Positions 42,473-51,109 of a stretch of DNA of 64,000 nucleotides are shown here, in pieces. The stretch's first letter is position 1. Each line of letters starts with the position of its first letter. The notes under the pieces were generated by a model. It was given only the letters and a program-made list of their open reading frames with translations, was not told the origin of the DNA and searched no databases. Source of the DNA: Sinomonas atrocyanea (lineage in GTDB: Bacteria; Actinomycetota; Actinomycetes; Actinomycetales; Micrococcaceae). Made by a program: the position numbers and the translations under genes. Location: the NCBI RefSeq assembly GCF_030812675.1, contig NZ_JAUSTE010000004.1:209201-273200 (forward strand), read 5' to 3'.

Positions 42473-43638
42473 GCGCCGCCGCGGTCCGGCCGGACGGCGC
42501 GCAGCCGGCGGCGGATGGGAGCGTGCTCGGGGGCCTCCTGCGGGGCTTCCGCGTGGGCGTCACGTCGCACCGGCGCTCGCAGGACCTGATCGAGGCCCTC
42601 GAGCGGCGGGGCGCCGAGGTCCTGCATGCCCCCGTCCTCACGATCGCGCCGGTCGAGCAGGACCAGGGGCTCCTCGCGGACACCCGCCGCACCATCGCCG
42701 CGCAGCCCGACCTGGCGATCATCACCACGGCCTACGGCATGCGCCGCTGGCTCGAGGTGGCCGACGCCGCGGGGCTGGGCGACGCCCTGCAGGACTCCCT
42801 CGCCGGCGCTTCGCTCTACGTCCGCGGCCCCAAGGCCCGCGGCGCGGTCCGCGCGGCCGGGCTGGCCGACGCCGGCATCGCCCACGACGAGACCACCTCC
42901 ACGCTCGTGGACCTCGTGCTGCGCGACGCCGGCGGCCGGCTCGACGGGCGGCGCGTGGTGGTGCAGCTGCACGGCTACACCGACCGGGGCCAGCTCGACC
43001 GGCTCCGCGAGGCCGGGGCCGAGCTCGTCACCGTCACCCCCTACCGCTGGGTGCGGCCCGAGGGCGACGACCGCGTCGAGGCGCTCATCGCCGCCGTGTG
43101 CGAGGGCGCCCTCGACGTCGTGACCTTCACGAGTGCCCCGGCCGTGGACGCCCTGTTCAGCACGGCCCACGAGCTCGGCGTCCACCGCGAGCTCGTCGGC
43201 GCTCTGCGCCGCCGGGTGGCGACCGCCGCCGTCGGCCCCGTGACCGCCGCGCCCCTCGAGGCCGCAGGACTCAGCCCGTGGATCCCGGAGCGGTACCGCA
43301 TGGGGGCGCTGGTCAAGCTCGTGACCGACAACCTCGAGCGGCGCGCGGTGCGCAGCGTGGAGACCCCGGCGGGGACCGTGGCGCTGCGGGGCCGGGCCGT
43401 CACCGTCGCCGGGTCCGAGCTGTTCCTCGCCCCGGCGGCGATGCTGCTCTTCCGGACGCTGCTGGACGCCGGGGGCGCCGTGGTCCCCCGCGAGACCCTC
43501 GCCCGGCTCGTCTCCCCGTCCGCTTCCAACCACGCCCTGGACATGGCGGTCAACCGGCTGCGCGGGGCGCTGCCGGACCCGCAGCTCGTGCAGACAGTGG
43601 TGAAGCGCGGGTACCGGCTGCGGGTGACCGCCCGCTGA
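42469..43638 (+). CDS. hemD: Uroporphyrinogen-III synthase fused to a winged-helix DNA-binding domain
   Basis: The first about 280 residues are a HemD fold (GFRVGVTSHRRSQDLIEALERRGAEVLHAPVLTI; VVVQLHGYTDRGQLDRLREAGAELVTVTPYRW; FTSAPAVDALFSTA; AAVGPVTAAPLEAAGLSP), which cyclises hydroxymethylbilane. The last 85 or so residues are an OmpR-type winged helix (FLAPAAMLLFRTLLDAGGAVVPRETLARLVSPSASNHALDMAVNRLRGAL...VKRGYRLRV). HemD-wHTH fusions are known in actinobacteria, and a regulatory role for the complex is suspected. The GTG overlaps the cobA stop (GTGA). A second, housekeeping hemD elsewhere in the genome would be expected. Confidence 0.9.
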   Translation: MSAAAVRPDGAQPAADGSVLGGLLRGFRVGVTSHRRSQDLIEALERRGAEVLHAPVLTIAPVEQDQGLLADTRRTIAAQPDLAIITTAYGMRRWLEVADAAGLGDALQDSLAGASLYVRGPKARGAVRAAGLADAGIAHDETTSTLVDLVLRDAGGRLDGRRVVVQLHGYTDRGQLDRLREAGAELVTVTPYRWVRPEGDDRVEALIAAVCEGALDVVTFTSAPAVDALFSTAHELGVHRELVGALRRRVATAAVGPVTAAPLEAAGLSPWIPERYRMGALVKLVTDNLERRAVRSVETPAGTVALRGRAVTVAGSELFLAPAAMLLFRTLLDAGGAVVPRETLARLVSPSASNHALDMAVNRLRGALPDPQLVQTVVKRGYRLRVTAR

Positions 43639-43687
43639 GGCAGCGTCCCCCTATCCAGAGCGACGGACGACAGGCACTCCGGCTGCG

Positions 43688-43924
43688 TCAGGCCAATGTG
43701 TACCTTCTTGGGCGATTCACCCGGGCAAGAGGAGTCCACGCCTCATAGGAGTCTCGTTGGTCGAATGCAGTGCGGACCCCTCTGAACGGCTGGACGAGCA
43801 GAACTGTCCCGCCTTCGAGGACCTCTCCTGCGATTCCGGTACAGACCGTCCTGCCCTTCAGGCGTACTTCGATCTCGCACCCGGAGAGGGTTGACCAGTC
43901 GTCGACACGTATCAGGATGTTGAC
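43688..43924 (-). CDS. Small open frame, possible SH3-like barrel protein (no standard start)
   Basis: The 311-base gap between hemD and the sugar operon contains a minus-strand frame of 78 codons. It reads VNILIRVDDWSTLSG, then CEIEVRLKGRTVCTGIAGE, then GGTVLLVQPFRGVRTAFD, and ends RRYTLA-stop. The alternating hydrophobic pattern looks like a real small beta-barrel protein and unlike shadow translation. There is no ATG, GTG or TTG upstream in frame before the sugar isomerase gene; a CTG at 43913-43915 is the nearest candidate. It may be a truncated remnant, or use a rare start. The rest of the gap shows nothing else. Confidence 0.4.
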   Translation of the reverse strand, partial: VNILIRVDDWSTLSGCEIEVRLKGRTVCTGIAGEVLEGGTVLLVQPFRGVRTAFDQRDSYEAWTPLARVNRPRRYTLA

Positions 43925-43949
43925 CGCCCCCGTGGCTGCTGTTCTGGTG

Positions 43950-44954
43950 TCAGGTCTGGTTGCTGAAGGCGGCGTCGAAGGAGGCGGTGGCGGGGGCGAA
44001 GTCGAACTTCTTCAGCGCGGCGAGGGCCTCGGGGGCCCCGACGAGGCGGTCCATGCCGGCGTCCTCCCATTCGACCGAGATGGGCCCGTCGTAGCCGATG
44101 GCGGTCAGGGCGCGGAAGCAGTCCTCCCAGGGGACGTCGCCGCGGCCGGCGGAGACGAAGTCCCAGCCGCGGCGGGGGTCGCCCCAGGACAGGTGGGAGG
44201 AGAGGATCCCGGCCCGGCCGTTGCCCATGCGCATCCGGGTGTCCTTGCAGTCCACGTGGTAGATCCGGTCGGGGAAGTCGGTGATGAACGCGACGGGGTC
44301 CAGGCCCTGCCACATCATGTGGGAGGGGTCCCAGTTCAGCCCGAACGCGGGCCGGTGGCCGATGGCCTCGAGGGCGCGCTGGGTGGTGACGTAGTCGTAG
44401 GCGATCTCGGAGGGGTGGACCTCGTGGGCGAACCGGACCCCGCACTCGTCGAAGACGTCGAGGATGGGGTTCCACCGGTCGGCGAAGTCCTGGTAGCCGG
44501 CGTCGATCACGGCGGCGGGGACGGGCGGGAACATGGCCACGTACTGCCAGATGCTCGAGCCGGTGAACCCGACCACGGTCTTGACCCCGAGCGCCCTGGC
44601 CAGGCGGGCGGTGTCCTTGAGGTCCTCGGCGGCGCGGCGCCGGACGCCTTCGGGGTCGCCGTCGCCCCAGACGGCGGAGCCGACGATTCCCTGGTGGCGG
44701 AAGTCGATCGGGTCGTCGCACACGGCCTGGCCCTTGAGGTGGTTCGAGATCGCGTAGAGCTCCAGCCCGTGCTTGTCGAGGATGCCCAGGCGCTCGTCGA
44801 CGTACGCCTGATCGTCCCAGCGGGAGGCGTCGAGGTGCTCGCCGGAGACGGCGATCTCGAGGCCGTCGTAGCCCCAGCCCGCGGCGAGCCCGGCGACCTC
44901 CTCGAGCGTCAGGTCGGCCCACTGGCCGGTGAACAGGGTGAACGGGCGGGGCAT
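43950..44954 (-). CDS. Sugar phosphate isomerase/epimerase-like TIM-barrel protein (possible 3-keto-sugar eliminase)
   Basis: The 334-residue protein belongs to the AP-endonuclease-2/xylose-isomerase-like TIM-barrel superfamily (FTLFTGQWADLTLEEVAGLAAGWGYDGLEIAVSGEHLD; metal-side HEVHPSEIAYDY; NWDPSHMMWQGLDP; YHVDCKDTRMRMG; ISVEWEDAGMDR). These Glu/Asp/His positions are the usual divalent-metal ligands. It is the last gene of the sugar operon. Next to two Gfo/Idh dehydrogenases, a role in beta-elimination or hydration of a 3-keto sugar is plausible (compare LgdB1/LgdB2 of levoglucosan degradation); that is inference. A strong ribosome site (AGGAG, 6 bases before the ATG) supports the start. 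Confidence 0.85.
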   Translation of the reverse strand: MPRPFTLFTGQWADLTLEEVAGLAAGWGYDGLEIAVSGEHLDASRWDDQAYVDERLGILDKHGLELYAISNHLKGQAVCDDPIDFRHQGIVGSAVWGDGDPEGVRRRAAEDLKDTARLARALGVKTVVGFTGSSIWQYVAMFPPVPAAVIDAGYQDFADRWNPILDVFDECGVRFAHEVHPSEIAYDYVTTQRALEAIGHRPAFGLNWDPSHMMWQGLDPVAFITDFPDRIYHVDCKDTRMRMGNGRAGILSSHLSWGDPRRGWDFVSAGRGDVPWEDCFRALTAIGYDGPISVEWEDAGMDRLVGAPEALAALKKFDFAPATASFDAAFSNQT

Positions 44955-44978
44955 GGGATCTCCTAGGGGGTTGGATTG

Positions 44979-45308
44979 TCAGCTCACTGGGGCGATCGGA
45001 GAGACCGTGAACGGCTCCGCGAGCAGGTCGACCGAACCGTCTACGAATTCTTGGACGTGGGCCTGCTCGGTGTGGCTCGCGAGGTCAGCTCGGCTGTTCC
45101 AGCCCTCGATGAGGACGAATCGTCCATCGACCTCATAGATGCTGTATTCGATGCAGCCACGGTCCTTGCGGCTCGTCTGCTGGAGATTGCGGAGAGCGGT
45201 GCGTAGCTCGGCTGCCCGATCGGGTTTAGGCGTGAAGACGGGCATCAGCCACGCTTCTTGACCCTCTATTCCTGCTGGATTGCGGTCGGTTGCGGATGGC
45301 GGGTTCAT
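44979..45308 (-). CDS. Antibiotic biosynthesis monooxygenase (ABM)-like small protein
   Basis: The 109-residue protein has a dimeric ferredoxin-like ABM domain (FTPKPDRAAELRTALRNLQQTSRKDRGCIEYSIYEV...RFVLIEGWNSRADLASHTEQAHVQEFVD). Members act as quinol monooxygenases or simply bind small ligands; the physiological substrate here is unknown. The ATG at 45308 has AGGAGG 5 bases before it. It lies inside the sugar operon between two enzyme genes, so it may tune or assist that pathway, or have been recruited by chance. Confidence 0.82.
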   Translation of the reverse strand: MNPPSATDRNPAGIEGQEAWLMPVFTPKPDRAAELRTALRNLQQTSRKDRGCIEYSIYEVDGRFVLIEGWNSRADLASHTEQAHVQEFVDGSVDLLAEPFTVSPIAPVS

Positions 45309-45376
45309 CTTTCCTCCTAGTGGTGGCAGGGGTGGGGGCGGCGTGTGCGCTGCCCCCACCCCTGAGGCTGTTCCTG

Positions 45377-46558
45377 CTAGTCCGCGAACTCCGCAATGCG
45401 GGGGACGTCGACCCACGCGTCCTTCTCCGCGGAGGCGACGATCGCATCGTCGATAAGGGCGGTCTGGTAGCCGTCGGCGAAGCTCGGGCTCACGCTGGTG
45501 CCATCGGCGATGGCCTTGAAGAAGTCGTGCGCCTCGATGATCTTCGTCTCGCCGTAGCCGATGCCAAGGGCGGGGATCGGCCAGAGGCCATTTCCGTAGG
45601 GGTGCGCCGGCCCCGTGTAGACGGTCCGGAAGCCGCGACGGTCGTCGCCGTCGTTCGCAAAGCAGACCTGGAGCTCGTCGCGGCGTTCATAGTTGAAGAC
45701 GATGCTGCCCTCGGTGCCGTGGATCTCGAACGTGATGAAGTTGTTCCGGCCCCACCCGTTGCGGGTGGCCTCGATGGAGCCGACGGCCCCGTTGGCGAAG
45801 CGGACCATGGTCATGACCTCGTCGTCGACGTCGACGTCGCCACGCGGCCCGTCGCCGCCGCGAACGTTGCCGAGGGCGTCAGCCCCGCCGGACTGCATGG
45901 GACGGTCAGGGATCCAGGTTGAGAGGATCGAGTTGACGGAGGCAAACTCGCCGACGAGGTAGCGGGCCATGTCGATGACATGTGTCGCGATGTCCCCGAG
46001 CGCACCGGACCCGGCCACGGACTTCTGGAAGCGCCACGACAGCGGGGAATTGGGGTCGGCGCTCCAGTCCTGCAGGTAGGTGCCGCGGAAGTTGAGGATT
46101 CGGCCGATTGCGCCTTCTTCGATGTACTTCTTTGCGAGGGCGACTGCGGGAGTGCGGCGGTAGTTAAAGGCCACCATGTGGACGATTCCTGCGTCCTTGA
46201 CTGCGTCGTACATGGCTCTGGACTCCTCGCCGGTGCGCGCAAGGGGCTTCTCACAGATGATGTGCTTGCCTGCTTGGGCCGCGGCGATCGCGATCTCGGC
46301 GTGGAGGTGGTTCGGCGTGGCGATGTCCACAACGTCGATCTCCGGGTCTTCGACGACTCTGCGCCAGTCCGAGGTGGACTGCTCGAAACCGAAGCGGCGG
46401 GCGGCCTCCGCGGCGAGGTCGTCAGTCGCCTCGGCTATCGCCTTGCGGATAGGCATGGCCGGGGCTGGCCAGAAGAACATGGGCATCGCGGAGTAGGCGA
46501 GCGAGTGGGCCTTGCCCATGAAGCCGCCTCCGATGAGGCCGACATTGAGATTCTTCAT
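45377..46558 (-). CDS. Gfo/Idh/MocA family sugar dehydrogenase (candidate levoglucosan dehydrogenase)
   Basis: The 393-residue oxidoreductase has an N-terminal NAD(P) fold (LNVGLIGGGFMGKAHSLAY), the catalytic EKP motif (IICEKPLARTGEESRAMYD) and a large beta-sheet substrate domain (GTYLQDWSADPNSPLSWRFQK; GALGDIATHVIDMARYL). From memory the sequence strongly resembles the levoglucosan 3-dehydrogenase of Pseudarthrobacter, whose product is 3-keto-levoglucosan; this needs alignment to confirm. AAAGGAA about 8 bases upstream supports the ATG. A second Gfo/Idh protein, two TIM-barrel proteins and an ABC importer in the same operon fit such a pathway. Confidence 0.85.
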   Translation of the reverse strand: MKNLNVGLIGGGFMGKAHSLAYSAMPMFFWPAPAMPIRKAIAEATDDLAAEAARRFGFEQSTSDWRRVVEDPEIDVVDIATPNHLHAEIAIAAAQAGKHIICEKPLARTGEESRAMYDAVKDAGIVHMVAFNYRRTPAVALAKKYIEEGAIGRILNFRGTYLQDWSADPNSPLSWRFQKSVAGSGALGDIATHVIDMARYLVGEFASVNSILSTWIPDRPMQSGGADALGNVRGGDGPRGDVDVDDEVMTMVRFANGAVGSIEATRNGWGRNNFITFEIHGTEGSIVFNYERRDELQVCFANDGDDRRGFRTVYTGPAHPYGNGLWPIPALGIGYGETKIIEAHDFFKAIADGTSVSPSFADGYQTALIDDAIVASAEKDAWVDVPRIAEFAD

Positions 46559-46581
46559 GACGTGTTCCTTTTCGATGAGGG

Positions 46582-47403
46582 TCAGGCGTGGAGGAGGGCG
46601 TCCAGATACTTCTTGCTGATTTCGGCCGCAGCGCGGGGGTCTCCGTCGTACTCGTCGAGCTCGACCATGAGCCAGCTGTCGTAGCCGCTCTCCTTGATCG
46701 CCTCGACGATGTCCGGAAGGTCGAGGACGCCTTCGCCGAGCGGCAGGAATCCGAACGGGTCCTCGCGGAGGTCTTTCAGGTGCACATGGCGGAGGCGCTC
46801 GGGGTATTTGCGGATCATGGCCGCCGGGTCAGCGCCTCCTGCGGCGAGGTGGGCCGTGTCGGGACAGAAGCCGATCCTGGTGAGCGGCATGAGGCGCTCG
46901 AGCTCGTCCGGGGCCTCGACGATGGTGCTGAGGTGCGGGTGATAGCTGGCGGTCAGGCCAGCTCGCTCGGCGATGTCCGCCACTCGGTCGAGGGCTTCTC
47001 CGAGGCGCTGGTAGTCCTCGTCGCGGGTTCCCGCGGCGCGCCGTGCGCCTCCGCCGACGACGAGGCGTTCTGCCCCGAACGTGGCCGCCAGCTCAGCGGA
47101 TCGTTGAATCCGGTGCAGCTCGTCAGGGAGGATGTCGGCGTAGATGAAGTTGGCCCCGGTGTAGACGCTCACGAGCGAGACGCCCGCGTCGTCGAGGAGA
47201 CCGCGCAGCTCCTCGGGCCGCTCGGCGTACTCCACGAGGTTGCCGTCGAACATCTCCACACCCTCGTAGCCAACTGAAGCGATGTCCTTCACGGCCTTCT
47301 CCATAGAGCCGTGGGTCATGTAGAAGAGGTCTTTGACGCTCGTCACCCCGACGGGGTGGCCGACGACGCCGCCCCAGGTGATGGTGCAGTATCCGAGTTT
47401 CAT
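46582..47403 (-). CDS. Sugar phosphate isomerase/epimerase-like TIM-barrel protein
   Basis: The 273-residue protein is a second AP-endonuclease-2-like TIM barrel (KLGYCTITWGG...DIASVGYEGVEMFDGNLVEY; SLVSVYTGANFIY; SYHPHLSTIVEAPDEL; GFCPDTAHLAAGGADP; RHVHLKDLREDPFG; LMVELDEYDGDP). The Glu, Asp and two His of the metal site are present. IolE/IolI and 3-keto-sugar hydratases belong to this group. The ATG at 47403 (MKLGYCTITWG) is chosen because AAAGGG lies 6 bases before it; a much longer frame upstream only overlaps the neighbour. It lies between the two dehydrogenase genes. Confidence 0.85.
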   Translation of the reverse strand: MKLGYCTITWGGVVGHPVGVTSVKDLFYMTHGSMEKAVKDIASVGYEGVEMFDGNLVEYAERPEELRGLLDDAGVSLVSVYTGANFIYADILPDELHRIQRSAELAATFGAERLVVGGGARRAAGTRDEDYQRLGEALDRVADIAERAGLTASYHPHLSTIVEAPDELERLMPLTRIGFCPDTAHLAAGGADPAAMIRKYPERLRHVHLKDLREDPFGFLPLGEGVLDLPDIVEAIKESGYDSWLMVELDEYDGDPRAAAEISKKYLDALLHA

Positions 47404-47416
47404 TGGCTTGGCCCTT

Positions 47417-48550
47417 TCAGATGGTGATGGGAGCCCGGTGGGCTGGTGCGTCCTGTACGGGAGTTGCGACCCAGGTGCCCTCGCGGGCTGAAGTGACGAG
47501 CGCCTGCGTGAGCTGCGCGGCGCGGAGCCCGTCGGCGAAGGTGGGCAGCCCGTCGGGTGCATGGCCGCGCACGGCGTCGTAGACGTCGGCGACGAAGGCG
47601 TTGAAGCTGTCCTGGTAGCCCTGCGGGTGGCCCGCGGGCAGCCGGGCGTACCGTCTCCCGGCGTCAGTGGTGAGCGTGTCGGCGCCCACAGCGACCCTGG
47701 TGCTGGCCGCTGTCCGTCCCAGCCAGAGCGTGTCCGGCTGCTCCTGGTCGAAGCTCAGCGATGCGTCGGTCCCGTCGAAGGAGAACCAGAGGCGGTTCTT
47801 CCTGCCCGGAGTGACCTGGCTGACCACGACGGATCCTGTTGCGCCCTGATCGGTCTCGAACAGCACACTCGCTCCGTCTTCGGTGGTGACCGGGGCGGAG
47901 CCTCCATTGCCGGGCCGGTCTGCGAACGCCCGCGATGTGGAGGCGACGAGCCGCGTGATCCGCTGCCCGGTGACGAATTCCATGAGGTCGCACCAGTGGA
48001 CGCCGATGTCACCGAACGCCCGGGACGACCCTCCGCTAGCCGGGTCGACGCGCCAGTTCGTCGTCTGGGGGCTGGCGAGCCAGTCCTGTAGATATGAGCC
48101 GTGCAGGAGCCAGAGGCGGCCTGCGGCCCCACGACGGACCAGGTCCCTTGCTTCCCGCACGGCCGGGTAGAACCTGTAGACGAAGGGCACCGATGCGACA
48201 CTTCCGTGGCGCTGGGCCACGTCCGCGAGCTCCACTGCGTCCTCGACCGAGGTCGCGAGGGGCTTTTCACACACGACTGCTTTGCCGGCCGCGAGAGCAC
48301 GCTTCGCATACGCTGCATGCGTCGCGTTGGGGGTGCAGATATGCACGACGTCGACGTCGTCGCGGTCGATCAGGGACTCTGGCGACGCTGCTGCGTGGAG
48401 GGCTCCGAGGATGAGGGCCGCGCGTTCGGCGCTTGCCGGCGTCCGGCCGGCGACGGAGCTCACCGTCCCGCCCGCGGCCCGAACGGCGTGCGCGTGGACC
48501 TCGCCCATGAAGCCCGTGCCGATGATTCCGGAGCGGCATGCGGCGCCCAT
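47417..48550 (-). CDS. Gfo/Idh/MocA family oxidoreductase (second in operon)
   Basis: This 377-residue protein has a Rossmann fold (RSGIIGTGFMGEVHAHAVRAAGG), the catalytic EKP motif (AVVCEKPLATSVEDAVELAD) and a substrate domain sharing the LHGSYLQDWLASPQTTNWRVDP and FGDIGVHWCDLMEF segments with the other dehydrogenase of the operon. The two are therefore paralogues working on related molecules. In the levoglucosan model it would be the 3-keto-glucose reductase (LgdC role). It begins 2 bases after the permease stop. The ATG at 48550 gives MGAACRSGIIGTG; AAGAAG is the only ribosome-site-like sequence upstream. Confidence 0.85.
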   Translation of the reverse strand: MGAACRSGIIGTGFMGEVHAHAVRAAGGTVSSVAGRTPASAERAALILGALHAAASPESLIDRDDVDVVHICTPNATHAAYAKRALAAGKAVVCEKPLATSVEDAVELADVAQRHGSVASVPFVYRFYPAVREARDLVRRGAAGRLWLLHGSYLQDWLASPQTTNWRVDPASGGSSRAFGDIGVHWCDLMEFVTGQRITRLVASTSRAFADRPGNGGSAPVTTEDGASVLFETDQGATGSVVVSQVTPGRKNRLWFSFDGTDASLSFDQEQPDTLWLGRTAASTRVAVGADTLTTDAGRRYARLPAGHPQGYQDSFNAFVADVYDAVRGHAPDGLPTFADGLRAAQLTQALVTSAREGTWVATPVQDAPAHRAPITI

Positions 48551-48552
48551 GG

Positions 48553-49539
48553 CTACTTCTTCCGCGCCAGGGCGACGGCCAGGATGATGATCGCGCCGCG
48601 GACGACCTGCTGCTGGCTGCTGTCGAGCCCGGCGAGGATGAGGCCGTTGTTGATCAGGCCGATCAGGAGCGATCCGAACAGGGTGCCGATCACTGTGCCG
48701 GAGCCTCCGAAGAGGCTGGTGCCACCCAGGATGACGGCGGCGATCGCCGAGAGTTCGTCGCCCGTGCCCCACTGGAAGCGCCCGGACTGGAGGCGCCCTG
48801 CGTAGAGCATGCCCGCGATGCTCGCGACGATGCCGGAGATCAGCAGGACCTGGAACTTGATGCGCTTGGTGTTGATGCCGGTGAAGTCGGCTGCCGTGCG
48901 GTTGCCGCCGGTCGCCAGAATCTGGCGGCCGAATCTCGTGCGGGACAGGACGACTGCGCCGAGGGCCACGAAGAGCGCGGACCACAGGACCAGGCCGGGG
49001 ACCGGGCCGATGTTCCCCGAGCCGAAGAGCGTGTTGAAGGTGTCGTCGAGGATCGGCTGCGGGGCCGATGCGGTGGCCCACTGAGCAGCCCCCACCGCGA
49101 TGCCCATCATGCCCAGAGTCACGAGGAACGAGGGAATGCCCAGCAGGCTTACGAGACCGCCGTTGATCGCTCCGACGATCACGCCCATGGCGAGGCCGGC
49201 CAGGATGCCCGGCACGAGACCCCACTGGGAGATGCCCATGGCGGTGGCGACGCTCGAGAGGCCGGCCGTGGATCCGACGCTGAGGTCGATCTCAGCGCAC
49301 GAGATGACGTAGGTCATCCCGACCGCGATCACGGTGATGGTCGCCGTCTGCCGGAAGATGTTCAGCAGATTGACCGCCGACAGGAAACCCTGGTCGTGGA
49401 GGAGGATCGCGAAGAACGCGAAGACCACGACGAAGCCGATGTAGATGACGTAGCGGCGCCAGTCGAGCTTCCTGAGCTTCTCGCCGAAGCTCGGCGAGAT
49501 CGGCGACTCGATGGTGGCGGCGGGGGCTGTCTTGCTCAT
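48553..49539 (-). CDS. Sugar ABC transporter permease (RbsC family)
   Basis: The 328-residue membrane protein has about ten hydrophobic helices and the RbsC/BPD_transp_2 hallmarks (TATITVIAVGMTYVISCAEIDLSVGSTAGLSS; GGTSLFGGSGTVIGTLFGSLLIGLINNGLIL). It forms the channel of the importer with the ATPase at 49541 and the binding protein at 51110. It starts 1 base after the ATPase stop. An N-terminal cytoplasmic segment of about 35 residues precedes TM1. Confidence 0.92.
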   Translation of the reverse strand: MSKTAPAATIESPISPSFGEKLRKLDWRRYVIYIGFVVVFAFFAILLHDQGFLSAVNLLNIFRQTATITVIAVGMTYVISCAEIDLSVGSTAGLSSVATAMGISQWGLVPGILAGLAMGVIVGAINGGLVSLLGIPSFLVTLGMMGIAVGAAQWATASAPQPILDDTFNTLFGSGNIGPVPGLVLWSALFVALGAVVLSRTRFGRQILATGGNRTAADFTGINTKRIKFQVLLISGIVASIAGMLYAGRLQSGRFQWGTGDELSAIAAVILGGTSLFGGSGTVIGTLFGSLLIGLINNGLILAGLDSSQQQVVRGAIIILAVALARKK

Positions 49540-49540
49540 G

Positions 49541-51046
49541 TCAGACTCCCTGGACTGCGAGTTGGAGGGACTCCTCGTCGGCGATGTCGCCGCGAGGCAG
49601 GTCGTGGATGATGGAGCCTTCCTTGAGGACGAGGACTCGGTCGCTCACCGCAAGGAGTTCGGGGTATTCGGAGGAGATGACGATCACCGCTTTGCCGGTG
49701 CTCGCCAGGTCCCGGATCATGTCGAGGATTTCGCTCTTCGTGCCGATGTCGACGCCGGCCGTCGGCTCGTCGAGGATGAGCACCTCGGGGTCGGTGCCCA
49801 GCCACTTGGCGATGACGACCTTCTGCTGGTTGCCGCCGGAGAGGAGCCTGACAGGCCGATTCGGGTGGGCCACCTTCACAGCGAGCTTTTCGATGAGCGA
49901 AGACGAGAGCTTCTTGCCCTCGCCGATGTCCAAGAGCGGTCCGCGGCTGATGTTGCCGAGGAGGGGCAGGAGGAGGTTGTCGCGCACCGAGTGCTCCAGG
50001 ACGAGGCCCTGGGCACGCCGGTCCTCTGGGATCAGGGCCAGCCCGGCGGCGATCGCCTGCTTGGGCGAGCCGATGATGGCCTTCTTGCCCTTGATGAGGA
50101 TCTCGCCGCTGGTGGCCCTGTCGATGCCGAACAGGGTGCGGGCCAGTTCGGTGCGCCCGGAGCCCATGAGGCCTGCGAGGCCGAGGATTTCGCCGGGCCG
50201 CAGGACGAAGGAGATGTCCCGGACCTTGGGTCCGGAGGTGAGCCCGCGCACCTCGAGGAGGGGGACGCCGTCGTGCACCGCGTGCTCCCGTTCGCGGTAC
50301 GCGAGCTGCCCCTCGATCTTCTTGCCCACGATGCCCTCGACGATCTGCTCGGGCGTCACGGTGGAGAGCGGCTCGGTGAGCAGGCGTCGGCCGTCGCGCA
50401 GGATCGTGATGCGGTCCGCGACCCGGTACACCTCGTCCATGCGGTGGGAGATGTAGATGATCGAGATGCCCCGCGCCTTGAGACGGTCGATGAGCTCGAA
50501 GAGCGCCTCGGTCTCATGCCTGGCCAAGCTCGCGGTCGGCTCGTCCATGATGAGCACCTTCGCGTTCTGAGACAGCGCCTTGGCAATCTCCGTGAGCTGC
50601 CAGTACGCCGTGCCGAGGCGGGAGACTTCGGCCTTGGGATCGACCCTGACCTCCATCTCGTCGAAGATCTTCTTGGCTCGGCGCACTGCTTCGCGGTCGT
50701 CGATGAAGCCGCCGGCGAGCGGCTCGGAGGCGAGGAAGATGTTCTGCGCCACGGTCAGGCTCGGCACGAGGCTGAATTCCTGGAAGACCATTCCGATCCC
50801 CGCGGACTTCGCGTCCTGGATGGAATTGATGGCGGCCGGCTTCCCGTCAATGAGGATCTCGCCGGCGTCTGCCTGATAGACGCCCTGCAGGATCTTCATG
50901 AGGGTGGACTTGCCGGCGCCGTTGCCGCCCGCAAGTGCGTGGACTTCGCCCCTGCGGACCTCGAAATCGACCTCCTTCAGGACCGGAACCCCGTTGAAGC
51001 CCTTGGAGATGGACCGCATCTCGACGGCATTGTCTGGCGTGTTCAT
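49541..51046 (-). CDS. Sugar ABC transporter ATP-binding protein (RbsA family, two ATPase domains)
   Basis: The 501-residue protein has two tandem ABC domains. The first has a Walker A GGNGAGKSTLMK, a signature region LGTAYWQLTEIAKAL (divergent from LSGGQ, as usual in RbsA) and a Walker B VLIMDEPTASL. The second has a Walker A-like GLMGSGRTELAR, a signature LLSGGNQQKVVIAKWL and a Walker B VLILDEPTAGVD. It powers import of the operon's sugar. It is followed immediately by the permease gene. Confidence 0.95.
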   Translation of the reverse strand: MNTPDNAVEMRSISKGFNGVPVLKEVDFEVRRGEVHALAGGNGAGKSTLMKILQGVYQADAGEILIDGKPAAINSIQDAKSAGIGMVFQEFSLVPSLTVAQNIFLASEPLAGGFIDDREAVRRAKKIFDEMEVRVDPKAEVSRLGTAYWQLTEIAKALSQNAKVLIMDEPTASLARHETEALFELIDRLKARGISIIYISHRMDEVYRVADRITILRDGRRLLTEPLSTVTPEQIVEGIVGKKIEGQLAYREREHAVHDGVPLLEVRGLTSGPKVRDISFVLRPGEILGLAGLMGSGRTELARTLFGIDRATSGEILIKGKKAIIGSPKQAIAAGLALIPEDRRAQGLVLEHSVRDNLLLPLLGNISRGPLLDIGEGKKLSSSLIEKLAVKVAHPNRPVRLLSGGNQQKVVIAKWLGTDPEVLILDEPTAGVDIGTKSEILDMIRDLASTGKAVIVISSEYPELLAVSDRVLVLKEGSIIHDLPRGDIADEESLQLAVQGV

Positions 51047-51109
51047 GGGTTGTCCCTCCCGGCCGGGGGCCTGAGCCCCCGCCCGACTGCTTCCGCTGCT
51101 TCTGGCCCG

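Noticed and set aside
43770..44966. Plus-strand frame of 398 codons opposite the sugar isomerase
   Set aside because: Val/Gly/Asp-rich shadow with no motif; the minus-strand protein has clear TIM-barrel metal residues.
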